Assembly: GCA_035634055.1 (NCBI GenBank)
Contig: DASQDR010000245.1
Span: 6,766 to 70,765 of the forward strand
From: JAICTV01 sp035634055
GTDB lineage: Bacteria > Planctomycetota > Phycisphaerae > Tepidisphaerales > Tepidisphaeraceae
DNA length: 64,000 bases
Reading direction: 5' to 3'
In this document: piece after piece, positions 7,935-17,384 of the stretch
Numbering within the stretch: the stretch's first letter is position 1
Layout of the letters: each line of letters begins with the position of its first letter
Translations under genes and position numbers: made by a program
The notes under the pieces: model-generated
The model's database searches: none
The model's input: the letters and a program-made list of their open reading frames with translations, nothing else
What the model was told of the DNA's origin: nothing

Positions 7935-9641
7935 ATGATCGACCTTGCCGTGACTTCACCCCCCGCGCCGCGCTCGGCGTCCGCCCGGCCCCCGCTTGCG
8001 GTTTCGCCGCGATGGCCCCGGGTCGGGCTGGCGATCGTCCTGCTGCTGGTCCCCCTGCTTTTGCTCGCCCTTCCCCTGCCGCCGACGCGGGGGAAATGGG
8101 CGGTTCACAAGCAGGATTGGATCGCCGGCGCGGCCGGCGTCGTGGCGGCGCTGGCGCTGGCGGCGTACCTCGTCCCTACCCGCCTGTTCCCGCAGCGCAA
8201 ATCGCCCCTGCCGCTGATCCTCTTGGGCACCGCGGTTCTCGTGCTGGCCAACGTCGGGTGGAACAAGGCGTTCCGCGCGTACGGCAGCGCGCACCCGGAG
8301 TACCGGCGTGAGGTCTTCCGCAACGCCATGCGGACCAGCTTTCACTCGCCGGTCTACGGGCGGTACGACAACGCCATTGCCCGCTTCGACCCCGGCACCG
8401 GCCGATACGGGTACGCCACGCTGCCGTTCGTCTGGCTGTCGCTCGCCCTCGCCGGCGCCGCGTACGCTTGGTTCCGCCGCCGTCCGCTGGACAAACGGTG
8501 GGACGCGAAGGACCTGGCGCTGTTGGCCGGCTTCACCCTCGCCCTGATCGTCGCGTTCGCGCTGTGCGAGCCCTGGCCGGACCGGCTGTCGCTGAAGATC
8601 TCCGGGTACAACGAGTTCAAGAAGGACATTCCCGCCTTCGCCGGCATCGCCGACACGATGCGAAACTACGTTTCGCGGATGCCGACGCTGGAGTGGTACG
8701 GGCAGCACTACCCGCCGGGAAACTTGATCCTGCTGGAGATCGAGAAGGCGATCCGCCTGCCCGGGCTGGCCAAGGGCCTGGTCGCGCTGCTGACGGCGCT
8801 GTCGGTCGTGCCGCTGGTGAAACTGGCGGAGGAGCTGCGGCTGGACGCGCCGGCGACCTCCGCCGCCGCGGCCATGTTCGCCATGTCCACGAGCGTGCTG
8901 GTTCTCTGCACGATCAACACCACGTCGCTGCTGCTGTTCCCGGCGACCCTCTGCCTCTGGACCCTCGCCCGCGCGCTGCGCACCGGCTCGATCGAGGCGG
9001 CGGCGTGGCTGGGGTTCAGCTTCTTCGTCTACCTCTTCTTCTCCTTCAGCGCGTCGATCGTCGGCGTGCTCATGGCGCTGACCACGCTGCTCGCCTGGTG
9101 GGCGGGCGTCACCCGCTTTCGCAACATCGTCGCGACGGCGGTGGCGTCGCTGGCGGTGCTGGTCGGGTGCGTCGCGCTGCTCAACATCGCGACGAGCTTC
9201 AACTTGATCGAGTGCTTCGTGACCGCCGTCCGAGGCCACCAGGACCAGCAGGGCAACGGCGGGTTCGACGACGCACGGCGCTGGCTGCTGCGTTCGACCG
9301 GCAACGTCCTGGCGTACCTGATCAGCACCGTGCCGCTCTGCGTGCTGGCAATCGCCGCCTTCGCGCGCAACGCCCGCCGGCTGCGGGACGATGCGGGGAT
9401 GGCGCGGTCACTGTTCGTGGCGCTGGTGGTAACGATCGTTCTGGCTGGGTTCTCCGGGCTGTTTTACGTGGAAACGGAGCGGATCTGGATCTTCCTGACC
9501 CCCGCCCTGGCGCTTGCGGCCGGGCACGAGCTGGCCCGCCGGTCGGTCGAATCGGACCAGCGGCGCATGATTCTTTGGGTCGTCCTGCTGGTGCTGGCGA
9601 TCAGTTGCTCGCAGGAGTTCCTGTTCATGCACTATCGCTAG
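7935..9641 (+). CDS. Polytopic membrane protein, possible GT-C-type glycosyltransferase
   Basis: 568 residues from the ATG at 7935; in-frame codons further upstream are shadows of the LOG gene. About 11-13 hydrophobic helices are visible, starting with VGLAIVLLLVPLLLLALPLP. Between early helices is a long extracytoplasmic loop containing LEWYGQHYPPGNLILLEIEK. An HPPG-like motif (here HYPPG) in the first large loop is common in GT-C/PMT-like glycosyltransferases that use lipid-linked sugars, which is why I suggest that class. The acidic residues needed for catalysis were not pinned down, so a transporter-like or other role stays possible. It precedes a secreted beta-helix protein by 334 bases. 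Confidence 0.72.
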   Translation: MIDLAVTSPPAPRSASARPPLAVSPRWPRVGLAIVLLLVPLLLLALPLPPTRGKWAVHKQDWIAGAAGVVAALALAAYLVPTRLFPQRKSPLPLILLGTAVLVLANVGWNKAFRAYGSAHPEYRREVFRNAMRTSFHSPVYGRYDNAIARFDPGTGRYGYATLPFVWLSLALAGAAYAWFRRRPLDKRWDAKDLALLAGFTLALIVAFALCEPWPDRLSLKISGYNEFKKDIPAFAGIADTMRNYVSRMPTLEWYGQHYPPGNLILLEIEKAIRLPGLAKGLVALLTALSVVPLVKLAEELRLDAPATSAAAAMFAMSTSVLVLCTINTTSLLLFPATLCLWTLARALRTGSIEAAAWLGFSFFVYLFFSFSASIVGVLMALTTLLAWWAGVTRFRNIVATAVASLAVLVGCVALLNIATSFNLIECFVTAVRGHQDQQGNGGFDDARRWLLRSTGNVLAYLISTVPLCVLAIAAFARNARRLRDDAGMARSLFVALVVTIVLAGFSGLFYVETERIWIFLTPALALAAGHELARRSVESDQRRMILWVVLLVLAISCSQEFLFMHYR

Positions 9642-9975
9642 CCGACTCATCCGTTACCCTCTGCACGGGCGGCACCGAGACCTGTCGTGGCGGCCGGCAC
9701 TTTTTGCGTTTGGCGTTGACGGGTCTTTCGCCCGGTTGTTAGGCTCGACCCCAGCATCCAAGAGGGGCGCGGTCGGCCAATGCCTGCCCGCGCCCGCCGA
9801 AGTGGGTTTTGGTCTCTCTGCCGTGTGTCCGAGGGTTTGCGGAGAGACGCGCGGAGCCGTTGCGGCCGCCCCGCCGCCAGCGGATCACCAACCCGTTTGC
9901 CCGCGAAGATTCTCGCGCCGCCGCCGGTGCGCCGGCGGCGTCCGCCCGTGTCGTCCAGACCAGAAGGTGTTCACG
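9642..9975 (+). other. Intergenic region with putative promoter and long leader
   Basis: No gene is supported in these 334 bases. The segment holds a plausible promoter near 9716-9745 and then about 220 bases of GC-rich leader before the beta-helix gene. Several short self-complementary tracts are present (for example gccgccgccggtgcgccggcggc near 9930-9950), but I could not match the leader to a known riboswitch class. Confidence 0.5.
9716..9745 (+). promoter_or_regulatory. Putative housekeeping-sigma promoter for the PEP-CTERM gene
   Basis: TTGACG at 9716-9721 and TAGGCT at 9740-9745 are separated by 18 bases. The -35 matches five of six consensus bases and the -10 three of six, acceptable for a GC-rich genome. 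It would start transcription about 225 bases before the ATG at 9976. Inferred from sequence only. Confidence 0.4.
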
Positions 9976-11694
9976 ATGAAGCGGTTGTTTTCCCGTGCCG
10001 CCGTCGCCCTGACCGTCGCCTCGGCGTGTCCGACCGTTCATGCCGCCAACTATTACTTCAGCGCCGGCGCCAGCGGCGGCAACGGCACGCAGGGCAGCCC
10101 GTGGGGAAGCTTGAGCTTCTTGAACAACGGCTCGTTCCAGCCCGGCGACAAGCTGTTGCTCACCGGGTCGTTCAGCGGCAGCATCTCGCTGGGGGCGGGC
10201 CACGCCGGCGTCACCATCCAGGGCAACGGCGCCCGCGCCACCATTAACGCCGGCGACGCCTCGGGGATCACCGCGACCAACGTCGGCGGCGTGACCCTGT
10301 CGAACCTCAACGTCTTCGGCTCCGGGCCGGTCGACCCGCTTGGCGGCACGCAGTTCACCAACACCGGCGACGGCATCCGCTTCGTCAACGGCGTCGGGCG
10401 CAAGCAGGACGTCACCATCAGCAACGTGCAGGTCGGCGGCTTCGGCAAGCGCGGCATCCGCTTCGAGAGCGGCGACGGCACCACCGGCTTCAACAACGTC
10501 AACATCTCCAACGCCGTCGTCTTCGACAACCAGGTTGCCGGCGTCTCCTTCGAGGGGGACTACAACAACGGCGGCAAGAGCAACTTCACCAACGTCACCA
10601 TCGACCGCGTGCAGGCGTTCCGAAACCGCGGCCGCGCCAACGAGCCCGAGCAGGGCAACACCGGCAGCGGCATCGTCATCGGCCAGGTGAACGGCGGGCG
10701 GATCCAAAACTCGCTGGCGTGGCAGAACGGCACCAACTGCGCCAGCACCAAGGGCGGCGGCGTCGGCATCTGGGCCTGGGACTCCAACGACGTCAAGATC
10801 CAGTACAACGAGTCCTACGAGAACGGCACCGCCGGCACCCACGACGGCGGCGGCTTCGACCTGGACGGCGGCGTGACCAACTCGGTCATGCAGTACAACT
10901 ACTCCCACGACAACACCGGCGCGGGGTTCCTGCTGGCGCAGTTCAACGAGGCCGAGGACGCCGGCAAGCACTTCTCGGGCAACACCGTCCGCTTCAACAT
11001 CAGCGAGGACGACGGGCGCAAGAACGGCTACGGCGGGATCCACGCCTTCGGGCGCATCCGCGACACCAAGGTCTACAACAACACCATCTTCATGTCCCCC
11101 GCCGCCAAGCCGACCTCAGACGAGCTGAACGCCAGCCCGCACCCGACCAGCCGTAACGAACCCTCGGCGGCGGTGCGCCTGCGCGGGAGCCAGGACAAGG
11201 AGATCGGCTTCTTCAACAATTTGTTCATGCTCAAGAGCAACGAGGCCGCCACCGAGTTCGAGCCGGTCTGGCTCGGCAACCTCGGCGGGGCCGACGGCTT
11301 CTCGTTCCTGAACAACGCCTACTGGGACTTCGACAGCAACTCCTTCATCGGCATCGGCTCCGACGGCAAAGCGTACAAGGTCAACCCGAAGCTCAAGGCC
11401 GCCGGCCAGGGCGGCGAGCTGGGGCCCGACGGCGACCTGCACGACCTGGCCGCTTACCTCCTCCAGGACGGCTCCCCGCTGATCGACAAGGGGTTGGACC
11501 TGGCGGCGCTGTACGGCATCGACATGGGCGCGTTCGACTTCTACGGCGTCCCCAAGGCGGGGTCGGGCTGGGACATCGGCGCGTCGGAAAATCCCAACGC
11601 CGTCGCCACCCCCGAACCCGCCGCGTCAGCCCTGCTGGGCCTCGCTGCCCTCGGGCTGCTGCGCCGCGGCCGGCGGTCGCCCGCGGCGGCGTGA
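9976..11694 (+). CDS. Secreted right-handed beta-helix protein with PEP-CTERM anchor
   Basis: 572 residues from the ATG at 9976, with GAAGGTG just upstream. A Sec signal peptide ends near VHA/AN (about residue 24). The body is made of repeated short strands rich in Asn/Gly (for example GITATNVGGVTLSNLNVFGS, then NVQVGGFGKRGIRFESGDG), the pattern of parallel beta-helix proteins such as polysaccharide lyases and DUF1565-type proteins. The C-terminus TPEPAASALLGLAALGLLRR plus basic tail is a PEP-CTERM sorting signal, cut by an exosortase after transport, so the product is expected on the cell surface. Catalytic residues for a lyase were not identified. It may bind or cut polysaccharide. It is followed in the same direction by another secreted giant. 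Confidence 0.9.
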   Translation: MKRLFSRAAVALTVASACPTVHAANYYFSAGASGGNGTQGSPWGSLSFLNNGSFQPGDKLLLTGSFSGSISLGAGHAGVTIQGNGARATINAGDASGITATNVGGVTLSNLNVFGSGPVDPLGGTQFTNTGDGIRFVNGVGRKQDVTISNVQVGGFGKRGIRFESGDGTTGFNNVNISNAVVFDNQVAGVSFEGDYNNGGKSNFTNVTIDRVQAFRNRGRANEPEQGNTGSGIVIGQVNGGRIQNSLAWQNGTNCASTKGGGVGIWAWDSNDVKIQYNESYENGTAGTHDGGGFDLDGGVTNSVMQYNYSHDNTGAGFLLAQFNEAEDAGKHFSGNTVRFNISEDDGRKNGYGGIHAFGRIRDTKVYNNTIFMSPAAKPTSDELNASPHPTSRNEPSAAVRLRGSQDKEIGFFNNLFMLKSNEAATEFEPVWLGNLGGADGFSFLNNAYWDFDSNSFIGIGSDGKAYKVNPKLKAAGQGGELGPDGDLHDLAAYLLQDGSPLIDKGLDLAALYGIDMGAFDFYGVPKAGSGWDIGASENPNAVATPEPAASALLGLAALGLLRRGRRSPAAA

Positions 11695-12101
11695 GGCCCG
11701 GCGGTCGCTCGCGGCGGCGTGAGAGCCGACCCGCTGCCATCGTTCCGCCTGTAACGGTCGCAGCGACGCTGACGGCGTCGCCGGCGGCGGTGCGCGCCGG
11801 CCAGCCCGAATTGCCTGCCCTGCCAACCGCTTAACGCCCGACCGGAGCCCGAGACCCGGTTTATAGTTGAATTCCGCGGCCCTCGCCTCGAAACTGCCCG
11901 GCCCGCGGGCACCAAAGGGCATTTCGGGCCAGAGTGAACCGGCCGGTGAGACGCGGCGCGAGTGGGCGCGTTCGGCCACCGCCTTCGTCGCGCGGGGCTG
12001 CGGCATTTACCGAACGACGGTCTCATCCCCGGCGTAGTTGCCGTGGTTCAGGCCGCGCGCCGCACACGTTTGCATCAGATCTGAGTTCCCGGAGGGTGAT
12101 C
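11695..12101 (+). other. Intergenic leader upstream of the LEPR-XLL metalloprotease gene
   Basis: These 407 bases show no convincing gene. A near-consensus -10 element (TATAGT, 11862-11867) stands in an otherwise GC-rich stretch but lacks a good -35. If used, the leader would be about 230 bases. GGAGG at 12091-12095 is the ribosome site that decides the GTG start at 12102. A short near-repeat (ggcggtcgctcgcggcggcgtgag) straddles the end of the preceding gene near 11670-11722. Confidence 0.45.
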
Positions 12102-15100
12102 GTGAGGAAGACGAACGGGTCGAACGGAGGCATTGTCGCCGCGCGCGGGGGCGCGCGTTCCGCCGTAGCGCGAGCCAGCGCCGGCGTGGTCGGCCCGCGT
12201 TCGTTCGGCACCGAGGCGCTGGAGCGACGGCTGTTCCTCAGTGGCGGCGTTCACGCGCACGCGTTGGAACACGAGGCGCACGGCGAAACGGTCGAGCTCG
12301 CTCCTTACAAGCGGAGCGCCCCCACCGCCAGGTCGGTCTTCACCGGGCAGTTCGTCGTCACCCTCGCCGACGGCGCGGGATCCAAGGCCACCGCAAAGGC
12401 CCACCGCGCCGCGCACGCTCGCAGCTACGTGGAGCACGGCAATACCAACCTCTGGACCTTCCCCAAGGGCAAGTCTGCCAAGCAGATCCAGGTCGAGCTG
12501 AACGCCGACAAGCGGATCGCCGACGCCTATCCCGTCTACACTGCCCCCGCCGCCGCCCCGATGAGTGACGCGAGCGGCCAGCCGATGGCGGACTTCGCCG
12601 AGACCGAGCCCAACGATACCCGCGCGCTGGCGACCCCGTTCGCCATCTCGTCCACCCCCAACACGGTCTCGGCCTCAATTGGGGCCGGCGGGTTCGACGT
12701 CGACTACTACAGCTTCTCCCTGGCGGCGCGGTCCGGCGTCTTCTTCGACATTGACGCCGTCGAGGCGGGGCTCAGCACGATCGACTCGACGATCACCGTG
12801 TACAACGCCGCCGGCGCAGTCATTGGCGGCAACGACGAGGGCCGCGACTGGGACGACTTCATCCTCTTCGACACCGCCACCACCCCCGCCTCGAGCGACT
12901 CAGCGCTTTACCTCGACCTGGCCGCCGGCACGTATTACGTCGAGGTGACCAGCGCGGGCTCCACTCCGATGGGCGCGTACCAGTTGGAGATGTCCGCCGA
13001 CAGCAGCTACACCTCCACGGTCCAGCCGCTGAACAGCAACCCCGGCGCCACCGACACGGTCCTGCTGGACTTCGACGGGCACGCCGCCACCGACAGTTGG
13101 GGCACCTACACGATCCCCGCGTACGACCTCAACGGCAACCCGGCGGAGTGGACCCCGCTGGAGCGCTACGCGATCCAGCGGATGTTCGACATCGTGGCCG
13201 AGGACTACGCGCCGTTCAACATCAACATCTCGACCACCTACTCCGGCCCGTTCGACAACGGGGTGGGGCACCGGCAGGTGATCGGCAACAGCACCGGCTC
13301 CCAGGTCGGCTACGGCGGCTCGCTGGGCGTCGCCTACCCCTACGGGTACAGCAACACCAAGGTGAACACCGCCTTCACCTTCGCCAGCAGCTTCCCGGCG
13401 CAGCAGTCGGAATCCGCCGGCGCGCCGGCGGGCTACCTCAATTCCGACCGCGCCGTCGCCCGCGCGATCGAGATGGGCAACACCAGTTCGCACGAGATCG
13501 CCCACACGCTGGGGCTGCTGCACTACGGCGGGTCCAACGCGAAGCTCAACGGCATCATGCACTCGCCGGACTTTGGCCTGAACCGCGAACGCTGGCAGAC
13601 CGGCACCACCAGCAACCTGTCCGGCGAGCCGGCGGCCGTGCAGCAGGATGACGCGGCCGTCATCAGCTCGCTCACCAACACCTTCGGCTACCGCGCCGAC
13701 GACGCCGGCGACACCCGCGCCGCCGCCACCGTCCTGGCCGCCTCCGGCAGCAGCTACGCCGCCAGCGGCATCATCGGAACCGTCGGCGACAGCGACTTCT
13801 ATCGCTTCACCGGCGGCGGCTCGACGCTGTTCAGCGTCGGCGTGCGCGAGAGCGTCGGCAACCTCGATGCCGTCATCAAGCTGTACAACGCCTCCGGCGA
13901 CCTGCTGGCCAGCAACGATGGGACGGACCTCAGCGCCGCCTTCGGCTTCGCCCTGCCGTCGCCGGGCACGTACTACGTCGAGATCAAGGGGCACGGAACG
14001 CCCGGCGACATGGGGCAGTACCAGCTCAACATCGCACCCTCCAGCACCGCCGGCGGCACCGGCTCAATCACCGGCCGAACGTTCCGCGACTTCACCCTCA
14101 ACAACGTCTACGAGCCGGGCACGGGCGAGACCCCGCTGGCCGCCACCGTCTTCCTCGACTTCAACGGCAACAACGTCCTCGACGGCACCGACATCGCGAC
14201 CACTTCCAGCGCCGTTGATGGCGCCTACAGCTTCTCCGGCCTGTCCGACGGCACCTACGTCGTCATCGGCCTCGCCCCCGCCGGCTACGTCAACAGCATG
14301 GGATACACCGTCACCGTCAGCGGCGGCGACGCGCACGTCGGCAAGGACTTCGGCAGCTTCCCGCTCGTCTACACCGGCACCGGCGCCGCCGACCAGTTCA
14401 CCCTTCGCGTCGCGCCTCACGATTCCACCCGCTACCAGATCCTCGAAGCCAGCACCGGCTACGTCTACGACGCCAACTTCGGCTACGTCGCGCGGCTGAC
14501 GTTCAACACCCTCGGCGGCGACGACGCCCTGACCATCGACTACACCTACGGCAATCCGATGCCCGCCGCGAACGGCGTGCTCTATAACGGCGGCGACCAT
14601 GGGGCCGCGGGAGACGTGCTGCTGGTCGCCGGCGCCGGCGCCAACGACAGCGTGACGCTGGTGGATCCGGCCCTGGATCCCACCGGCGGCAGCGTGGGCA
14701 TCGGCGACGGGTCGATCGAGCGCGCGACCGTCAATGGCGGCAACGGCAGCGACACCCTCACCATCGGCCGTGGGCTGCTCATGCCCGTCACCTTCAACGG
14801 CCAGGGCGGCACCGCCGACGCGCTGATCTACACCGGCGGCGCGGGCGCCGACGCGCTGACGCTGACCGCCGGCTCCGTCGCCGCCGGCGCGGTCACCCAC
14901 GCGTATGCCACCGTCGAGAACCTGGTCGCCAACCTCGCCGGCGGCAACGACGCCGTCACCGTCGACCACGCCGCCGGCGCCGCCGCCACCACCCTCAACG
15001 GCGGCGACGGCAACGACACCGTCACGGTCATCAACGGCGCGCAGCTCGCCACCCCCGTCTCCTTCAACGGGGAGAACAACGACGACACCCTGAACATCAG

Positions 15101-16412
15101 CGGCGGCTCGCCGTCGGTCACGCTTTCCGGCGGCGCGGGCGCCGACACGCTGAACTTCAACGGCACCGCCGGCGACGACACGATTGCCGTTGGCGGCTCG
15201 TCCGTCACCGCCGCCGCCACCGGCGTCGCGCGGTCGGCGGCTTACGCCGGGATCGAAGCGGTCCTCGTCAATGGCCTCGGCGGCGCCGACACCTTCACCG
15301 TCAGCGCCACCGCCGCCAGCGCGCCGGTCACCCTGGCCGGCGGCGACGGCAACGACGCCTTCAACATCGGCACCGGAAGCCTCGACAGCCTGCTCGGCGC
15401 GGTTACCGTCAATGGCGGGAGCGACGCCGACACGGTCAACGTCAACGACGCCGGTTTCGTCAGCGGCGAGCCGTACACCGTCACCGCCACCACCGTCGAT
15501 CGGCCGTTCTTCTCGATCCTGAACTACGCCGCCGCCGAGGCGCTCGTGCTCAACGCGCAGGGCGGCAACAACGACATCACCCTGACCGGCACCGCCGCGA
15601 CGACGCCGGTCACCATTAACGGCGGCGGCGGGAACGACGCGCTCACCATCAACGGAGCGGCGTCGTCGGCGGTCACGTTCAACGGCGGCAGCAACGCCGC
15701 CGACACCGACACCCTCAACCTCAACGCCGGCAGCTTCACCTTCGACGCCGATGCCAAGCTGGGCACGGCCAACCTCGTGCTCAACGTCAACGCGTCGGCC
15801 GGCAATGGCGTGACGTTCAACGCGAGCCAGCACGTCAAGTCGCTCGCGGTCAACAGCGGCTTCGCCCGCGTCGCGGCCGGCGGCTCGCGCGTGCTCGTCA
15901 CCGACACGCTCGCCTTCGGCGCGACCGGCACGCTCGATTTGACCAACAACGACCTGATCGTCCGCCTTGGGAACCTCGGGACGTGGGACAGTGTCAACGG
16001 GTACACCGGCGGCGTGCTCGGACAGGTGCAGTCCGGCCGCGCGGGCGGCGCGTGGAACGGGACCAGCGGCATCCTCACCACCCAGGGCGACGCCGCCGGT
16101 GCATCGCCGCTCACAACGCTCGGCGTGGCGACGGCGCAGCAGGCGCTTCAGATCGCCCCCTCTGCCACCGCCACCTGGGGCGGCGAGACCGTCAACGGCT
16201 CGGCCATTCTCGTCAAGTACACCTACATCGGCGACGCGGACCTCAACGGGCGGATCAACGGCGACGACTACTTCGCCATCGACTCCAACGTCGCCCAACC
16301 CAACGCCCGCACCTGGGCCCTGGGCGACTTCGACTTCAATGGCAAGATCAACGGCGACGACTACTGGCTGATCGACTCCCACGTCGGCCGGCAGATCTTG
16401 GGTACGCTGTGA
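12102..16412 (+). CDS. Giant secreted LEPR-XLL metalloprotease-like protein with PPC, SdrD-B, acidic repeats and dockerin-like tail
   Basis: 1436 residues from the GTG at 12102, chosen because GGAGG lies six bases upstream. The order is: basic N-terminus; LEPR-XLL-like element (ALERRLFLSGG, about residues 41-51), a planctomycete secretion-related motif; a segment resembling a protease propeptide; a pre-peptidase C-type domain (about 165-300, starting ETEPNDTRALATPF); a zinc-protease domain with HEIAHTLGLLH (464-474), the HEXXHXXGXXH signature; a second PPC-like domain (about 530-645); a SdrD-B/Cna-B-like domain (about 656-750); about 400 residues of Asn/Asp/Gly repeats such as GGDGNDTVTV, related to calcium-binding RTX-type repeats; and a C-terminal pair GDADLNGRINGDDYFAID and GDFDFNGKINGDDYWLID that resembles a type I dockerin. 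Extracellular. It may digest or bind surface or environmental polymers; the substrate is unknown. Confidence 0.88.
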   Translation: MRKTNGSNGGIVAARGGARSAVARASAGVVGPRSFGTEALERRLFLSGGVHAHALEHEAHGETVELAPYKRSAPTARSVFTGQFVVTLADGAGSKATAKAHRAAHARSYVEHGNTNLWTFPKGKSAKQIQVELNADKRIADAYPVYTAPAAAPMSDASGQPMADFAETEPNDTRALATPFAISSTPNTVSASIGAGGFDVDYYSFSLAARSGVFFDIDAVEAGLSTIDSTITVYNAAGAVIGGNDEGRDWDDFILFDTATTPASSDSALYLDLAAGTYYVEVTSAGSTPMGAYQLEMSADSSYTSTVQPLNSNPGATDTVLLDFDGHAATDSWGTYTIPAYDLNGNPAEWTPLERYAIQRMFDIVAEDYAPFNINISTTYSGPFDNGVGHRQVIGNSTGSQVGYGGSLGVAYPYGYSNTKVNTAFTFASSFPAQQSESAGAPAGYLNSDRAVARAIEMGNTSSHEIAHTLGLLHYGGSNAKLNGIMHSPDFGLNRERWQTGTTSNLSGEPAAVQQDDAAVISSLTNTFGYRADDAGDTRAAATVLAASGSSYAASGIIGTVGDSDFYRFTGGGSTLFSVGVRESVGNLDAVIKLYNASGDLLASNDGTDLSAAFGFALPSPGTYYVEIKGHGTPGDMGQYQLNIAPSSTAGGTGSITGRTFRDFTLNNVYEPGTGETPLAATVFLDFNGNNVLDGTDIATTSSAVDGAYSFSGLSDGTYVVIGLAPAGYVNSMGYTVTVSGGDAHVGKDFGSFPLVYTGTGAADQFTLRVAPHDSTRYQILEASTGYVYDANFGYVARLTFNTLGGDDALTIDYTYGNPMPAANGVLYNGGDHGAAGDVLLVAGAGANDSVTLVDPALDPTGGSVGIGDGSIERATVNGGNGSDTLTIGRGLLMPVTFNGQGGTADALIYTGGAGADALTLTAGSVAAGAVTHAYATVENLVANLAGGNDAVTVDHAAGAAATTLNGGDGNDTVTVINGAQLATPVSFNGENNDDTLNISGGSPSVTLSGGAGADTLNFNGTAGDDTIAVGGSSVTAAATGVARSAAYAGIEAVLVNGLGGADTFTVSATAASAPVTLAGGDGNDAFNIGTGSLDSLLGAVTVNGGSDADTVNVNDAGFVSGEPYTVTATTVDRPFFSILNYAAAEALVLNAQGGNNDITLTGTAATTPVTINGGGGNDALTINGAASSAVTFNGGSNAADTDTLNLNAGSFTFDADAKLGTANLVLNVNASAGNGVTFNASQHVKSLAVNSGFARVAAGGSRVLVTDTLAFGATGTLDLTNNDLIVRLGNLGTWDSVNGYTGGVLGQVQSGRAGGAWNGTSGILTTQGDAAGASPLTTLGVATAQQALQIAPSATATWGGETVNGSAILVKYTYIGDADLNGRINGDDYFAIDSNVAQPNARTWALGDFDFNGKINGDDYWLIDSHVGRQILGTL

Positions 16413-16425
16413 CCCGCGCCGCGGG

Positions 16426-16547
16426 AATGACGAATGACGAAATCAGGATGACAGTCAAATCCGAATGACGAAGCGCGAAGCAGAAGTGGCTTTTCCGCAT
16501 TCGTGATTCGGGTTTCGTCATTGATTCGTCATTCTTATTTCGTCATT
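16426..16547. repeat. Palindromic element of ATGACGAA units between convergent genes
   Basis: ATGACGAA-type words are repeated on one strand from 16426 to about 16472, and their complement (TTCGTCAT words) runs from 16514 to 16547, giving an AT-rich imperfect inverted repeat. It sits between the stop of the giant protease gene and the stop of nth, so its RNA hairpin could end transcription from both sides. It is much less GC-rich than its surroundings. Confidence 0.7.
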
Positions 16548-16602
16548 GGGGTTTGGCGAAGTGGGTTTCGCTGTTCGGTCTTCATCGCCCCCCAACCGCG
16601 CG

Positions 16603-17319
16603 TCACCGCATCTTCTTCGCCTTCACCTCCTCCGCCTTGATGAACTTCGGCCCCGCCGGGCAGTGCGGGAGGAGCGGGCACTCCGGGCAGCGCGGCTTGC
16701 GCGCCTGGCAGATCTGCCGACCGTGGTGGATCAGGAGGTGCGACCAGAGCGTCCACTGGTCGCGCGGGACGATCTGCACCAAGTCCTGCTCGATCTTCAC
16801 CGCGTCCACCGCGTGGCTCGTCAGCCCGAGCCGGTTGCTGACGCGCGTGACGTGCGTGTCCACCACCACGCCGACGTTGATGTCGAACGCGTTGCCCAGC
16901 ACGACGTTGGCGGTCTTGCGGCCGACGCCGGGCAGGTGAACCAGCTCTTCCATCGTCGCCGGCACCTTCCCCGCGTGCCGCTCCACCAGCGCCGCCCCCA
17001 TGCCGCGCAGGCTCTTGGTCTTATTGCGGTAAAAGCCGGTCGACTGGATGTCCTTCTCCAGTTCCTCCGGCTCGACCGCCGCGTAGTCCTTCGCGCTGGG
17101 GTACTTCTTGAACAGCGACGGCGTCACCAGGTTCACGCGCTCATCGGTGCACTGCGCGGAAAGGATCGTGGCCACCAGCAGTTCGAGCGGGTTGGTGTAA
17201 TCGAGGCTGCACCGCGCGTCGGGGTACGTCTGCTTCAGAATCGGCAGGATCGCCGCCACGCGCTGCCGGCGGGCCGCGGTCGTCTTGCTGCTCTTGCTGG
17301 ACTTGGCGGGCGTGGGCAT
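16603..17319 (-). CDS. nth: Endonuclease III (DNA glycosylase/AP lyase)
   Basis: 238 residues. Removes oxidised pyrimidines from DNA and nicks the abasic site in base-excision repair. The helix-hairpin-helix LPGVGRKTANVVL carries the catalytic Lys at about 135, and the catalytic Asp follows in VVVDTHV (about 154). Four cysteines at 204, 211, 214 and 220 (C-X6-C-X2-C-X5-C) hold the [4Fe-4S] cluster. The first 16 residues are Lys/Ser-rich and may be a disordered DNA-binding extension. Length is slightly above the E. coli enzyme (211). The assignment is secure. Confidence 0.97.
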   Translation of the reverse strand: MPTPAKSSKSSKTTAARRQRVAAILPILKQTYPDARCSLDYTNPLELLVATILSAQCTDERVNLVTPSLFKKYPSAKDYAAVEPEELEKDIQSTGFYRNKTKSLRGMGAALVERHAGKVPATMEELVHLPGVGRKTANVVLGNAFDINVGVVVDTHVTRVSNRLGLTSHAVDAVKIEQDLVQIVPRDQWTLWSHLLIHHGRQICQARKPRCPECPLLPHCPAGPKFIKAEEVKAKKMR

Positions 17320-17384
17320 GCGGATGGGTTCCTCGCGATATCCGGCCCGGCCTGCTCGCGCGATCTCGCGCGCGCGCGCAGCGA

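Noticed and set aside
14064..16382. 772-codon minus-strand frame across the giant protease gene
   Set aside because: Val/Asp/Gly-rich shadow of the repeat region, with no ribosome site or domain.
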